Source of the DNA: Actinomycetes bacterium
GTDB taxonomy: Bacteria > Actinomycetota > Acidimicrobiia > Acidimicrobiales > Palsa-688
Length of the DNA: 34,476 nt
Assembly: GCA_021838445.1 (NCBI GenBank)
Contig: JAKCDU010000038.1
Location: forward strand, 1,436-35,911
Reading direction: 5' to 3'
The notes beneath the pieces were generated by a model that ran no database searches, was not told where the DNA came from, and saw only the letters and a list, made by a program, of their open reading frames with translations. Made by a program: the position numbers and the translations under genes. This document shows, piece by piece, positions 23,930 through 31,203 of this stretch. The first letter of the stretch is position 1, and the number at the start of each line of letters is the position of its first letter.

Positions 23930-25438
23930 GTGAGTGGCGTGGACGAACAGACCATGGCGGGGGTGGTGGCGCGTTGGGCCCGGGCGCGGCCCGATGGGGT
24001 GGCGGTGGCCCACGGCGGGGGCGACCTCACCTGGGCCGACTACCTGTCCCTGTCGGGTTCGCTGGCCGCGCAACTGGCCGAGCGCTTCGATCCGGGGGAT
24101 CGGGTTGCGACGTGGTTACCCGACGGGGCCGAGCCGCACGTGGCATGGGGGGCCACCGAGCGCGCCGGGCTGACCGCGGTGGGGATCGGCTGGAGGGCCG
24201 GCGCCCGCGAGGTGGAGCACCTGCTGGCCCGCAGCGGAGCGAAGGCGGTGATCGTCCCTCCCGGCACCGACGTTCCCCCGCAGGTGATGGCGATCGAGCT
24301 CTCCCTCGACGGGCTCGCCGGGCGGGCCGACCGGGGCGCCCCTGACGCCTCTTTGGCGCTCGGTCCAGAGGGCACCTTCATCCTCAACTCGACCTCCGGG
24401 ACGACGGGGCTGCCCAAGCTCGTGGTGCACACCCAGCGCCGGTGGTTCTACTTCCACGAGTTGGCGGTAGCTGCCGGGGGGCTTACCGGGGAGGACGTCT
24501 TCTGCTCGGCGCTGCCCGCCCCGTACGGGTTCGGTCTGTGGACCCAGCACTTTTCCCCGGCCATCCTCGGCTCCCCGGTCCACGTGCGCAGCCGCTTCCG
24601 CGCCGCCGACCTGCTCGGCGCCATCGAGGAATCCCGGGTCACGGTTCTGGCCGCGGTCACCACCCAGTTGATCCTCATGCTCGACGAGCCGGCCTTCGCC
24701 GGCCGCGACCTGTCGTCGCTGCGGGTGGTCTTCACCGGGGGGGAGGCTGTTCCCTACGCCAAAGCCGCCGAGTTCGAGGACCGGACAGGGGCCAAGGTCC
24801 TGCAGTTCTACGGCAGCAACGAGACCGGGGCGGCGTCGGTCACCACCATCGATGACGACCGGCCTCACCGCCTCGGCACCGCGGGGCGGATCATCCCCGG
24901 CATGCAGGTGCGCCTGTTCGACCCGGCCGACCGGACACCGCTGGCGGTCCCGGGGCGGGGCCAGCCGGGCTGCAAGGGACCCGCCACCTGCGAGGGCTAC
25001 TGGGACGACCCCCAGGCCAGCGCGTCCCTCTACACCGACGACGGGTGGGTCCTCATGGGCGACCTGGTCGAGATCGACGCCGATGGCTACCTGACCGTCG
25101 TGGGCCGGACCAGCGACATCGTCATAAGAGGCGGAAAGAATATCAGTGCTCCAGCCGTCGAAGCCGAGGTCATGACCCACCCGTCGGTGTCGGTGGCGGC
25201 GGTCGTCGCCGTGCCCGATGCGGTGTTCGGCGAACGGGTCGGGGTCTTCGTCGAGCTCAAGCCCGGGGCGCCCGAGGTGACCCTCGAGGAGATCACCTCC
25301 CACCTGGCGTCCCGCCAGGTGACCCGCGAGTGGTTCCCCGAGCACCTCCTAGGCGTCGGCCCCCTGCCCAGGAGCTCGGGGGGCAAGGTGGCGAAAGGCG
25401 AGCTGAGGGCCAGGGCGGTAGCGTTGAGGAATGAATGA
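23930..25438 (+). CDS. Acyl-CoA synthetase / AMP-dependent ligase
   Basis: The 502-residue protein belongs to the ANL superfamily. The P-loop is STSGTTGLPK (154-163), the adenine motif is FYGSNETG (about 300), the hinge is GDLVEIDADGYLTVVGR, and the A10 motif SSGGKVAKGEL carries the catalytic Lys486. It should activate a carboxylic acid to its acyl-CoA through an adenylate; the acid cannot be named. I chose the GTG at 23930 because TACATT lies nine bases upstream; the frame is open from 23879. The stop overlaps the aldolase start by eight bases. It is the first gene of an operon preceded by the phased repeat array. Confidence 0.9.
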   Translation: MSGVDEQTMAGVVARWARARPDGVAVAHGGGDLTWADYLSLSGSLAAQLAERFDPGDRVATWLPDGAEPHVAWGATERAGLTAVGIGWRAGAREVEHLLARSGAKAVIVPPGTDVPPQVMAIELSLDGLAGRADRGAPDASLALGPEGTFILNSTSGTTGLPKLVVHTQRRWFYFHELAVAAGGLTGEDVFCSALPAPYGFGLWTQHFSPAILGSPVHVRSRFRAADLLGAIEESRVTVLAAVTTQLILMLDEPAFAGRDLSSLRVVFTGGEAVPYAKAAEFEDRTGAKVLQFYGSNETGAASVTTIDDDRPHRLGTAGRIIPGMQVRLFDPADRTPLAVPGRGQPGCKGPATCEGYWDDPQASASLYTDDGWVLMGDLVEIDADGYLTVVGRTSDIVIRGGKNISAPAVEAEVMTHPSVSVAAVVAVPDAVFGERVGVFVELKPGAPEVTLEEITSHLASRQVTREWFPEHLLGVGPLPRSSGGKVAKGELRARAVALRNE

Positions 25439-26207
25439 CAGGGGGACCGCCGTAGCCGGCGGACTGCAGGAATGGGCTCCGTCGGTGCTGCCGCCGCTTC
25501 CCGAGTTGACATCCCAGCAGGAGATGGCCTGCGCTTTCCGCATACTCGCCGGGGGCGGGTTCGGGGAGAACATCGCCGGCCACATCACCATGCGTGACCC
25601 CGGCGGCGAGGGCCTCTGGATCAACCCGTGGGGTCTTTGGTGGGAGGAGATGACCGCCGGCGACCTGTGCCGCGTCGACCACGACGGCCGGGTGCTGGAG
25701 GGTCGCTGGGACGTGACCCCGGCGTTCCACATCCACACCGAGCTGCACCGACGCCGACCCGACGCCGCGGTGGTGATCCACAACCACCCCTACCACGTGA
25801 CGGTGCTGGCCGCCCTGGGGCTGGTGCCGGAGATGATCCACCAGACGACGGCCATGTTCGACGGCGACCTGGCGTTCGTGGAGGAGTACACCGGCGAGGT
25901 GGCCAACGCCGCTCTCGGAGCCGACCTGGCCGAGGCCATCGGAGACAAGTCGGTGGTGATCCTGGCCAACCACGGCATCATCGTGACCGCCGGGTCGGTG
26001 CCCGAAGCGACCTACAAGGCGGCCACCATCGACCGGCAGTGCCGGCTCATGTACGACGTGGCGACCAGCGGCCGTCCCTACACCGTCCTCCCCGATACCT
26101 TCCTCGGACCTATGAAGCGCAGCCTGATCGAGCGCGGTCCCGGATACTTCTGGGGCGGAGCCGTCCGCCAGCTCCTACGACGCCAACCGGAGGTACTCGA
26201 CTCGTGA
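25431..26207 (+). CDS. Class II aldolase/adducin family protein
   Basis: The 258-residue protein has the family motifs: GGGFGENIAGHIT (41-53), the zinc-binding HNHPYH (His117 and His119), and ILANHGIIV with the third zinc ligand His181. Members carry out retro-aldol cleavage, epimerisation or decarboxylation; those beside CoA ligases and amidohydrolases are often decarboxylases or aldolases of catabolic intermediates. The ATG overlaps the ligase gene by eight bases, with GAGGA directly upstream. Its stop overlaps the next start as GTGA, so all three operon genes are tightly coupled. Confidence 0.88.
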   Translation: MNDRGTAVAGGLQEWAPSVLPPLPELTSQQEMACAFRILAGGGFGENIAGHITMRDPGGEGLWINPWGLWWEEMTAGDLCRVDHDGRVLEGRWDVTPAFHIHTELHRRRPDAAVVIHNHPYHVTVLAALGLVPEMIHQTTAMFDGDLAFVEEYTGEVANAALGADLAEAIGDKSVVILANHGIIVTAGSVPEATYKAATIDRQCRLMYDVATSGRPYTVLPDTFLGPMKRSLIERGPGYFWGGAVRQLLRRQPEVLDS

Positions 26208-27466
26208 GCATTTCTTTTGAGGATCTGACCTCTGACCGGTCGTTCACCACCGGCGGGAAAGTCGACGGTCAGGCCTCTTTCCTCCCCGAACCGACCCGCC
26301 AGGAGCGGTACTACACCCTGATCTCGGCCGACGACCACATCGTCGAGCCTCCCGACACCTTCGCCGGCCGGGTGCCGGCGGCCCTGGCGGAGCGCGCCCC
26401 GAAGGTGGTGGAGAAGGCCGACGGCAGCGAGGTCTGGGTCTACGACGGCGAGGAGATCCCCAACGTGGGGTTCAACGCCGTGGTGGGGCGCCCCGTGTCG
26501 GAGTACAGCTTCGAGCCGACCCGTTTCGATGAGATGCGTCGGGGCGCCTGGGACATCCACGCCCGGGTCGCCGACATGGACCTGAACGGCGTTTACGCGT
26601 CGGTCAACTTCCCGTCGTTCCTGCCCGGGTTCTGCGGGCAGCGGCTACAGCTCGGGCGCGATCCGCAGCTCGCCCTGGCCGCGGTCAGGGCGTGGAACGA
26701 CTGGCACCTCGAAGTGTGGGCCGGCTCCTATCCCGACCGCATCATCCCCTGCCAGATTCCCTGGTTGCTCGATCCCGAGGTCGGCGCGGCCGAGGTGCGA
26801 CGCAACGCCGAGCGGGGCTTCAAGGCCATCACCTTCTCGGAGGCCCCCCAGAAGCTCGGCCTCCCATCCATCCACAGCGGGCACTGGGACCCCATCATGG
26901 CGGCCTGCGAGGAGACCGGGACGGTGGTCAACCTGCACATCGGCTCGAGCGGCAGTTCGCCGGCCACCTCCGACGACGCTCCGCCCGACACCGTCGGGGT
27001 GCTGTTCTTCGGCTACGCCATGTTCGCTGCGGTGGACTGGCTGTACTCGAAGATCCCGGTGCGTTTCCCTGACCTGCGCGTCTGCATGTCGGAAGGCGGG
27101 ATCGGCTGGGTGGCCGGTCTGCTCGACCGGCTGGACCACATGCTCACCTATCACGACATGTACGGCACCTGGACGCCCGACATTGGTTTGACGCCGGCCG
27201 AGGTGCTGAAGCGGAACTTCTGGTTCTGTGCCGTGGAGGACCCGTCGTCGTTCGTGCAGCGTGAACGTATCGGCGTGAGTCACATCCTGCTCGAGTCCGA
27301 CTACCCGCACTGCGACTCGACCTGGCCTCACACCCAGGAGCTGGTGCGCCGCGACATCGGCGGCCTGCCGGCCGAGGACATCCGCCGGATCACCTGGCAG
27401 AACGCCGCCGAGCTGTACCGGCACCCGGTCCCCGCCGAGGTGGCCGAGGACCCCAACGCCTTCTGA
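26204..27466 (+). CDS. Amidohydrolase-2 family metal-dependent hydrolase/decarboxylase
   Basis: The 420-residue product is an ACMSD-like amidohydrolase. SADDHIVEPPDTF (41-53) carries the Asp/His metal pair, CMSEGGIGWVAGLLDRLD lies in the barrel, and LLESDYPHCDSTWP holds the late metal Asp. It is the same family as the gene at 18457-19884, but only distantly similar to it. The likely chemistry is hydrolysis or decarboxylation of a cyclic or conjugated acid. I chose the GTG at 26204 because it overlaps the aldolase stop (GTGA) and has GGAGG ten bases before. It is the last gene of the ligase operon. Confidence 0.88.
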   Translation: MSISFEDLTSDRSFTTGGKVDGQASFLPEPTRQERYYTLISADDHIVEPPDTFAGRVPAALAERAPKVVEKADGSEVWVYDGEEIPNVGFNAVVGRPVSEYSFEPTRFDEMRRGAWDIHARVADMDLNGVYASVNFPSFLPGFCGQRLQLGRDPQLALAAVRAWNDWHLEVWAGSYPDRIIPCQIPWLLDPEVGAAEVRRNAERGFKAITFSEAPQKLGLPSIHSGHWDPIMAACEETGTVVNLHIGSSGSSPATSDDAPPDTVGVLFFGYAMFAAVDWLYSKIPVRFPDLRVCMSEGGIGWVAGLLDRLDHMLTYHDMYGTWTPDIGLTPAEVLKRNFWFCAVEDPSSFVQRERIGVSHILLESDYPHCDSTWPHTQELVRRDIGGLPAEDIRRITWQNAAELYRHPVPAEVAEDPNAF

Positions 27467-27521
27467 GCGCTCACCTCGAGCTGGCCGAGTACTCCGAAGC
27501 CTTCTGAGGGCTGACCCCGAG
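27441..27521 (+). repeat. 40-bp imperfect tandem duplication of a gene end
   Basis: 27441-27480 and 27482-27521 match at 33 of 40 bases. Copy one covers the last eight codons and stop of the amidohydrolase gene. Copy two repeats this in the spacer and also reads AEYSEAF-stop. It looks like the left-over tail of a duplicated or replaced gene. The rest of the convergent spacer (27467-27529) holds nothing else. Confidence 0.6.
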
Positions 27522-27529
27522 GGCCGCCT

Positions 27530-27934
27530 CTATCCGGCCAGGAGCTTCTTCAGGCCGGCGATGCCGCCCTCGTAGATCGAGCGGACCAATGCCACCGCGT
27601 CGTCCTCGGAGCCGACCGGCTCGAAGGTGGCCCACCACCGGATGGCGGTGGCGCCGTCGGCCGCGTCGAGGGTGATCCACGACTGGTAGCCGGTCACCGG
27701 CAGGGGGGCCTCGACGATGGAGTAGGACATGGTGTGGGTCGAGTCGTCGAGCTCTTCGAGGCGCTCGACGATGCTGATCCCCTGCATCGACAGGGTCCGG
27801 GTCATCCCGATGCCCTCGCCCTCGGCGGTGACCGGGGTGCCCATCTTCTCGATCATGCCGACGAAGTCCGACACGATGCCCCAAACGTCCTCGATCGGGG
27901 CTTGGATGAGATCCTTGACTTCAGCGAGGGCCAT
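27530..27934 (-). CDS. SRPBCC family protein
   Basis: The 134-residue protein has the START/SRPBCC fold pattern: AEVKDLIQAPIEDVWGIVSD at the start, alternating strands in the middle (IVERLEELDDSTHTMSYSIV), a conserved Trp-Trp strand (AIRWWATFEP), and a long C-terminal helix that ends GLKKLLAG. Such proteins bind hydrophobic ligands or act as cyclases. I chose the ATG at 27934 because TATGCT lies seven bases before it; the ATG at 27946 falls inside that element. It is convergent with the amidohydrolase gene and 18 bases after the stop of the DsbA-like gene. Confidence 0.82.
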   Translation of the reverse strand: MALAEVKDLIQAPIEDVWGIVSDFVGMIEKMGTPVTAEGEGIGMTRTLSMQGISIVERLEELDDSTHTMSYSIVEAPLPVTGYQSWITLDAADGATAIRWWATFEPVGSEDDAVALVRSIYEGGIAGLKKLLAG

Positions 27935-27941
27935 GGCCCCG

Positions 27942-27947
27942 AGCATA
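27942..27947 (-). promoter_or_regulatory. -10 element (TATGCT) of SRPBCC gene
   Basis: On the reverse strand TATGCT is followed by seven bases and ATG at 27934. The promoter sits in the short gap after the DsbA-like gene, so the SRPBCC gene can be transcribed separately. Confidence 0.5.
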
Positions 27948-27952
27948 CGACG

Positions 27953-28579
27953 TCAGTCGAAGATGGGTCCCTGGGTGCGGGTGCGCTTCAGCTCGTAGAA
28001 GCCCTCGGTGCCGGCGACCAGCACCACCCCGTCCCACAGGCGGCCGGCGGCCTCGCCCTTGGGGGCGGGGGTGACGACCGGGCCGAAGAAGGCGATCCCC
28101 TTGACGTGGATCACCGGGGTGCCGACGTCGAATCCGACCGGGTCCATCCCCTCGTGGTGGGACTTGCGCAGTGCCTCGTCGAAATCGGTGCTGGTCGCCG
28201 CCGCGGCCAGGGATTCAGGCAGGCCGACCTCGGCCAGGGCCTCACCGATGAGGGCGTCATCGCGGCGCTTCTCGAGGTGGATCCGGTTACCGAGGGCGGT
28301 GTAGAGGGGAAGCAGCACAGCGTTGCCGTGCTGCTCCTCGGCGGCGATACACACCCGCACCGGCCCCCAGGCCCACTTCATCATCTCCTTGTAGCGGTCC
28401 TCCAGCTCGTCGCGGCCCTCGTTGAGCACGGCCAGGGACATGACGTGCCAGCGGGTGGAGATGTCGCGCACCTTCTCCACTTCCAGCATCCACCGTGAGC
28501 TCATCCACGCCCAGGGGCAGAGCGGGTCGAACCAGAAGTCGGCCTGATCCTTGTCCGTGTGCTGCTCGTCGATAGCCAT
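27953..28579 (-). CDS. DsbA-family thioredoxin-fold protein (mycothiol-dependent nitroreductase-like)
   Basis: The 208-residue protein matches the actinobacterial DsbA/FrnE-like group that contains Rv2466c of Mycobacterium tuberculosis, a mycothiol-dependent oxidoreductase. The active-site segment is [16 protein letters not shown]: Cys21 is present, but the second Cys of C-P-W-C is Ala24, so dithiol chemistry is not possible. A monothiol reaction with mycothiol could still occur. The late [17 protein letters not shown] segment has the cis-Pro region of the fold. ATG at 28579 lies seven bases after TAGCGT. No signal peptide is seen. Confidence 0.82.
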   Translation of the reverse strand: MAIDEQHTDKDQADFWFDPLCPWAWMSSRWMLEVEKVRDISTRWHVMSLAVLNEGRDELEDRYKEMMKWAWGPVRVCIAAEEQHGNAVLLPLYTALGNRIHLEKRRDDALIGEALAEVGLPESLAAAATSTDFDEALRKSHHEGMDPVGFDVGTPVIHVKGIAFFGPVVTPAPKGEAAGRLWDGVVLVAGTEGFYELKRTRTQGPIFD

Positions 28580-28586
28580 GCCCCGG

Positions 28587-28592
28587 ACGCTA
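28587..28592 (-). promoter_or_regulatory. -10 element (TAGCGT) of DsbA-like gene
   Basis: On the reverse strand TAGCGT is followed by seven bases and the ATG at 28579, which is leaderless spacing. Confidence 0.52.
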
Positions 28593-28607
28593 CTGGCCCG
28601 ATCGCTC

Positions 28608-29300
28608 CTAGCGGCAGGACTCGACGAAGGCCTCGAAGATGCGCTTGTCGGAGGGGTCCTCCTCGGGGTGCCACTGCACTCCCAGGACGAAGCGCCGGTC
28701 GGGTAGCTCCACCGCCTCCACCGTGCCGTCAGGGGCCCGGGCGGTCACCGCCAGGCCGGCCCCTATCCGGTCGAGGGCCTGGTGGTGGTGGCAGAGACCG
28801 GTGGTCGCGACCCCCACGACTTGGGCCAGGCGGCTGCGGGTTGCCACGACGACAGGGTTGCGGCTCATCTGGCCTTCGACGGTGAGGTGACCGCGGTGGC
28901 CCACCACCTCCTCGAGGTGCTGGTGGAGGGTTCCACCCAAGGTCACGTTGAGCAACTGGATGCCCCGGCAGACAGCCAGGACGGGCAGGTCGGCGGCCAG
29001 CGCGGCCCGGCAGAGGGCCATCTCCCAGTCGTCGCGGTGGCGACGGGGCCGGTCGGTCCGGGGGTGGGGCGCAGCGCCGTAGAGGTCAGGGTCGACGTCG
29101 GGGCCGCCTATCAGCACCAGGCCTCGCAGGGGAGCCAGGGCCGGGACCGGGTCCGGGCCGGGAGGCAGCAGTAGGGGAGCGGCCCCGGCTCGGCCGAGGG
29201 CGTCGAGATAGTTGCACGGGGTGAAGGCGGCGTCCTCCTCCCACACCCCGTGGGCCACCCGTTCCACGTCAGTGGTGAGCCCCACCAGCGGCCGGCGCAT
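28608..29300 (-). CDS. Class I glutamine amidotransferase-like gamma-glutamyl hydrolase (PuuD-like)
   Basis: The 230-residue protein has the peptidase C26 pattern. [15 protein letters not shown] is followed by the nucleophile Cys111 in [12 protein letters not shown], then GTLHQHLE, and the His211/Glu213 pair in GVQWHPEED. Members cleave gamma-glutamyl amides, for example gamma-glutamyl-GABA in putrescine catabolism. No other putrescine gene is here, so the substrate stays open. The start is ATG at 29300 with no strong upstream site. It is divergent from the aldo/keto reductase gene, with 41 bases between them. Confidence 0.88.
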   Translation of the reverse strand: MRRPLVGLTTDVERVAHGVWEEDAAFTPCNYLDALGRAGAAPLLLPPGPDPVPALAPLRGLVLIGGPDVDPDLYGAAPHPRTDRPRRHRDDWEMALCRAALAADLPVLAVCRGIQLLNVTLGGTLHQHLEEVVGHRGHLTVEGQMSRNPVVVATRSRLAQVVGVATTGLCHHHQALDRIGAGLAVTARAPDGTVEAVELPDRRFVLGVQWHPEEDPSDKRIFEAFVESCR

Positions 29301-29328
29301 CTTGCCATCATGGCTTCTGTCGGGGAGG

Positions 29329-29334
29329 TAGGTT
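29329..29334 (+). promoter_or_regulatory. -10 element (TAGGTT) of aldo/keto reductase gene
   Basis: TAGGTT is followed by seven bases and the GTG at 29342, which is leaderless spacing. Confidence 0.55.
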
Positions 29335-29341
29335 CCGGGGC

Positions 29342-30367
29342 GTGCAATACCGTTATCTCGGCCGTACCGGAGTCCGTGTCAGCCCGTTGTGCCTGGGCGC
29401 CATGATGTTCGGGGCGTGGGGCAACCCCGACCACGACGACTCGATCACTATCATCCACCGCGCTCTCGACGCAGGTATCAACTTCATCGACACCGCCGAC
29501 GTCTACTCCGGTGGGGAGTCCGAGACCATCGTGGGCAAGGCCATCGCCGGGCGTCGTGACAGCGTGGTCCTCGCCACCAAGGTCCACGGGCCCATGGGCG
29601 AGGACCCCAACATGAGGGGCAACTCCCGGCGTTGGATCATCCAGGAGTGCGAGAACAGCCTGCGCCGGCTCGGCACCGACCACATCGACCTCTACCAGAT
29701 CCACCGGCCCGACCCCGGCATCGACATCGACGAGACCCTGGGAGCCCTGTCGGACCTGGTGCGCCAGGGCAAGGTCCTCTACCTCGGCTCGTCGACGTTC
29801 CCGGCGTCGCGCATCGTCGAGGCGCAGTGGGTCGCCGAGCGGCGGGGCCGGGAACGCTTCGTGTGCGAGCAGCCGCCCTATTCGATGCTCGTGCGCGGCG
29901 TCGAAGCCGAGGTCCTGCCCGTCTGCCAGGAGTACGGCATGGGGGTTATCCCTTGGAGCCCCCTCGCTGGTGGGTGGCTGTCGGGCAAGTGGCGCACGGG
30001 GGGAGCCGAGCTGACCAGCCGGCGGGCCCAGCGCATCCCGGGCCGCTACGACCTGTCCAAGCCCGAGAACCAGGCCAAGCTGGAGGCGGCCACAGCCCTG
30101 GCCGAAGTGGCCGACGAGGCCGGCCTGTCACTCATCCACATGGCCCTGGCCTTCGTGCTCGAGCACCCGGGGGTGACCTCGGCCATCATCGGCCCCCGCA
30201 CCTCGGACCACCTCGACAGCCAGATCGGCGCAGCCGACATCCGCCTGTCAGGCGATGTGCTCGACCGCATCGACGAGATAGTCCGCCCGGGCACCAATTT
30301 CTCCTTCGCCGATGCCGGCTACGAGCCGCCCGGCGTCGCCGACGCCACCTGCCGCCGTCGTATCTGA
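29342..30367 (+). CDS. Aldo/keto reductase
   Basis: The 341-residue protein is an aldo/keto reductase of the YajO/potassium-channel beta-like type. The catalytic tetrad is Asp50 and Tyr55 (INFIDTADVYSGGESE), Lys80 (VLATKVHG) and His121 (DLYQIHRPD). The C-terminal NADPH-binding segment is IIGPRTSDHLDSQ. It reduces aldehydes or ketones, or works in reverse; the substrate is unknown. The GTG start follows TAGGTT. It is convergent with the second TetR gene. The 100-bp spacer (30368-30467) is GC-rich, with a GGGGC run and no clear terminator. Confidence 0.92.
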   Translation: MQYRYLGRTGVRVSPLCLGAMMFGAWGNPDHDDSITIIHRALDAGINFIDTADVYSGGESETIVGKAIAGRRDSVVLATKVHGPMGEDPNMRGNSRRWIIQECENSLRRLGTDHIDLYQIHRPDPGIDIDETLGALSDLVRQGKVLYLGSSTFPASRIVEAQWVAERRGRERFVCEQPPYSMLVRGVEAEVLPVCQEYGMGVIPWSPLAGGWLSGKWRTGGAELTSRRAQRIPGRYDLSKPENQAKLEAATALAEVADEAGLSLIHMALAFVLEHPGVTSAIIGPRTSDHLDSQIGAADIRLSGDVLDRIDEIVRPGTNFSFADAGYEPPGVADATCRRRI

Positions 30368-30467
30368 TCCCGTGACGCGGCGCCGCCCTGACACCCCACT
30401 CCTGACACCGCGCTCATGGTCCCGGTCGCCCGCGGTCGTGGGGCGGCGGCGGGGCGGGGCGGGGCGG

Positions 30468-31094
30468 TCAGTGCTGTCGGGGGTCGAGGCGCGGCGCCGC
30501 CTCCGGCGGAGGTCGCAGCCCGTCGAGGACCATGGCGAGGAGGCGCTCGCTCTGAGCGGGGTCCAGCGTGGCGTGCACGCACATGGGCGACACCAGCTGC
30601 ATGAGATCCTCACCGTTGATATCGCAGCGGGCCTCCCCGGCCTCCTGGGCCCGGACCAGTAGGCGGTCGCAGGAGGCCCATATACGCTCGCGCGAATCCA
30701 GCTTCAACTCCGGGTTCTTGTCGAAGGCTTCGTGCAGTTCGTTGAGGAACACCTTCTTGGCCTGGGCGTAATCGACGTAGGCCCGTAGCCAGCTGGCCAG
30801 GGCGTCCCACGGGCCCGGGTCGAGCATGCCGCGGTCGGCGGCGTCGATCAGGGTATCGACGTCATTTCGGTAGACCGCCTCCACGACGTCTATGCGCTTG
30901 GGGAAGTGGCGGTAGAGGGTACCGACCCCCACCCCGGCTTCCTTGGCGATGGCCTCCATGGAGGCGTCGCCGCCGTGCTCGGCGAACACCCGGCGGGCTG
31001 CGTCCACGAGCCGCTCGTAGTTGCGGCGGGCGTCGGCGCGCATGGGCTTGGCCGGCCCCCCCGCTACGTCTTCGGACATGACCTCCGTGGTCAT
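30468..31094 (-). CDS. TetR family transcriptional regulator of the adjacent MFS gene
   Basis: The 208-residue protein has a TetR HTH: RLVDAARRVFAEHGGDASMEAIAKEAGVGVGTLYRHFPKR spans about 28-67, and a helical ligand domain follows. The GVGVGTLYRHFP motif is characteristic. The ATG at 31094 has a very strong GGAGGTGAG site two bases before it. It is divergent from an MFS drug transporter gene. A perfect palindrome sits in the shared promoter region, so the usual arrangement of a repressor controlling itself and its efflux pump is likely. Confidence 0.92.
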   Translation of the reverse strand: MTTEVMSEDVAGGPAKPMRADARRNYERLVDAARRVFAEHGGDASMEAIAKEAGVGVGTLYRHFPKRIDVVEAVYRNDVDTLIDAADRGMLDPGPWDALASWLRAYVDYAQAKKVFLNELHEAFDKNPELKLDSRERIWASCDRLLVRAQEAGEARCDINGEDLMQLVSPMCVHATLDPAQSERLLAMVLDGLRPPPEAAPRLDPRQH

Positions 31095-31118
31095 GGCTCA
31101 CCTCCACGGAAAACTCTT

Positions 31119-31147
31119 TTGAAAAACGGAGGGACCCTCCGTATACT
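31119..31147 (+). promoter_or_regulatory. Sigma70-type promoter of MFS gene
   Basis: TTGAAA (31119-31124) and TATACT (31142-31147) are separated by exactly 17 bases. This is the closest match to a housekeeping consensus promoter in the window. The mRNA would carry a leader of about 50 bases, unlike the leaderless genes nearby. Confidence 0.72.
31126..31142. promoter_or_regulatory. TetR operator candidate in the MFS promoter spacer
   Basis: ACGGAGGG-A-CCCTCCGT has perfect 8-bp arms with a single central base. It fills the spacer between the -35 and -10 of the MFS promoter. A GGAAGCTTCC palindrome (31155-31164) follows in the leader. Binding by the divergent TetR protein is inferred. Confidence 0.68.
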
Positions 31148-31203
31148 AAGTGGAGGAAGCTTCCGCTTTGCCTCCCAGCCTACCAGCGGAAAGGTAGCAA
31201 TCA

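Noticed and set aside
25628-26203. 192-codon N-terminal extension of the second amidohydrolase-2 gene
   Set aside because: It overlaps the aldolase gene completely in another frame and has Arg/Pro/Gly-rich shadow composition. The GTG at 26204 with a GTGA overlap is preferred.
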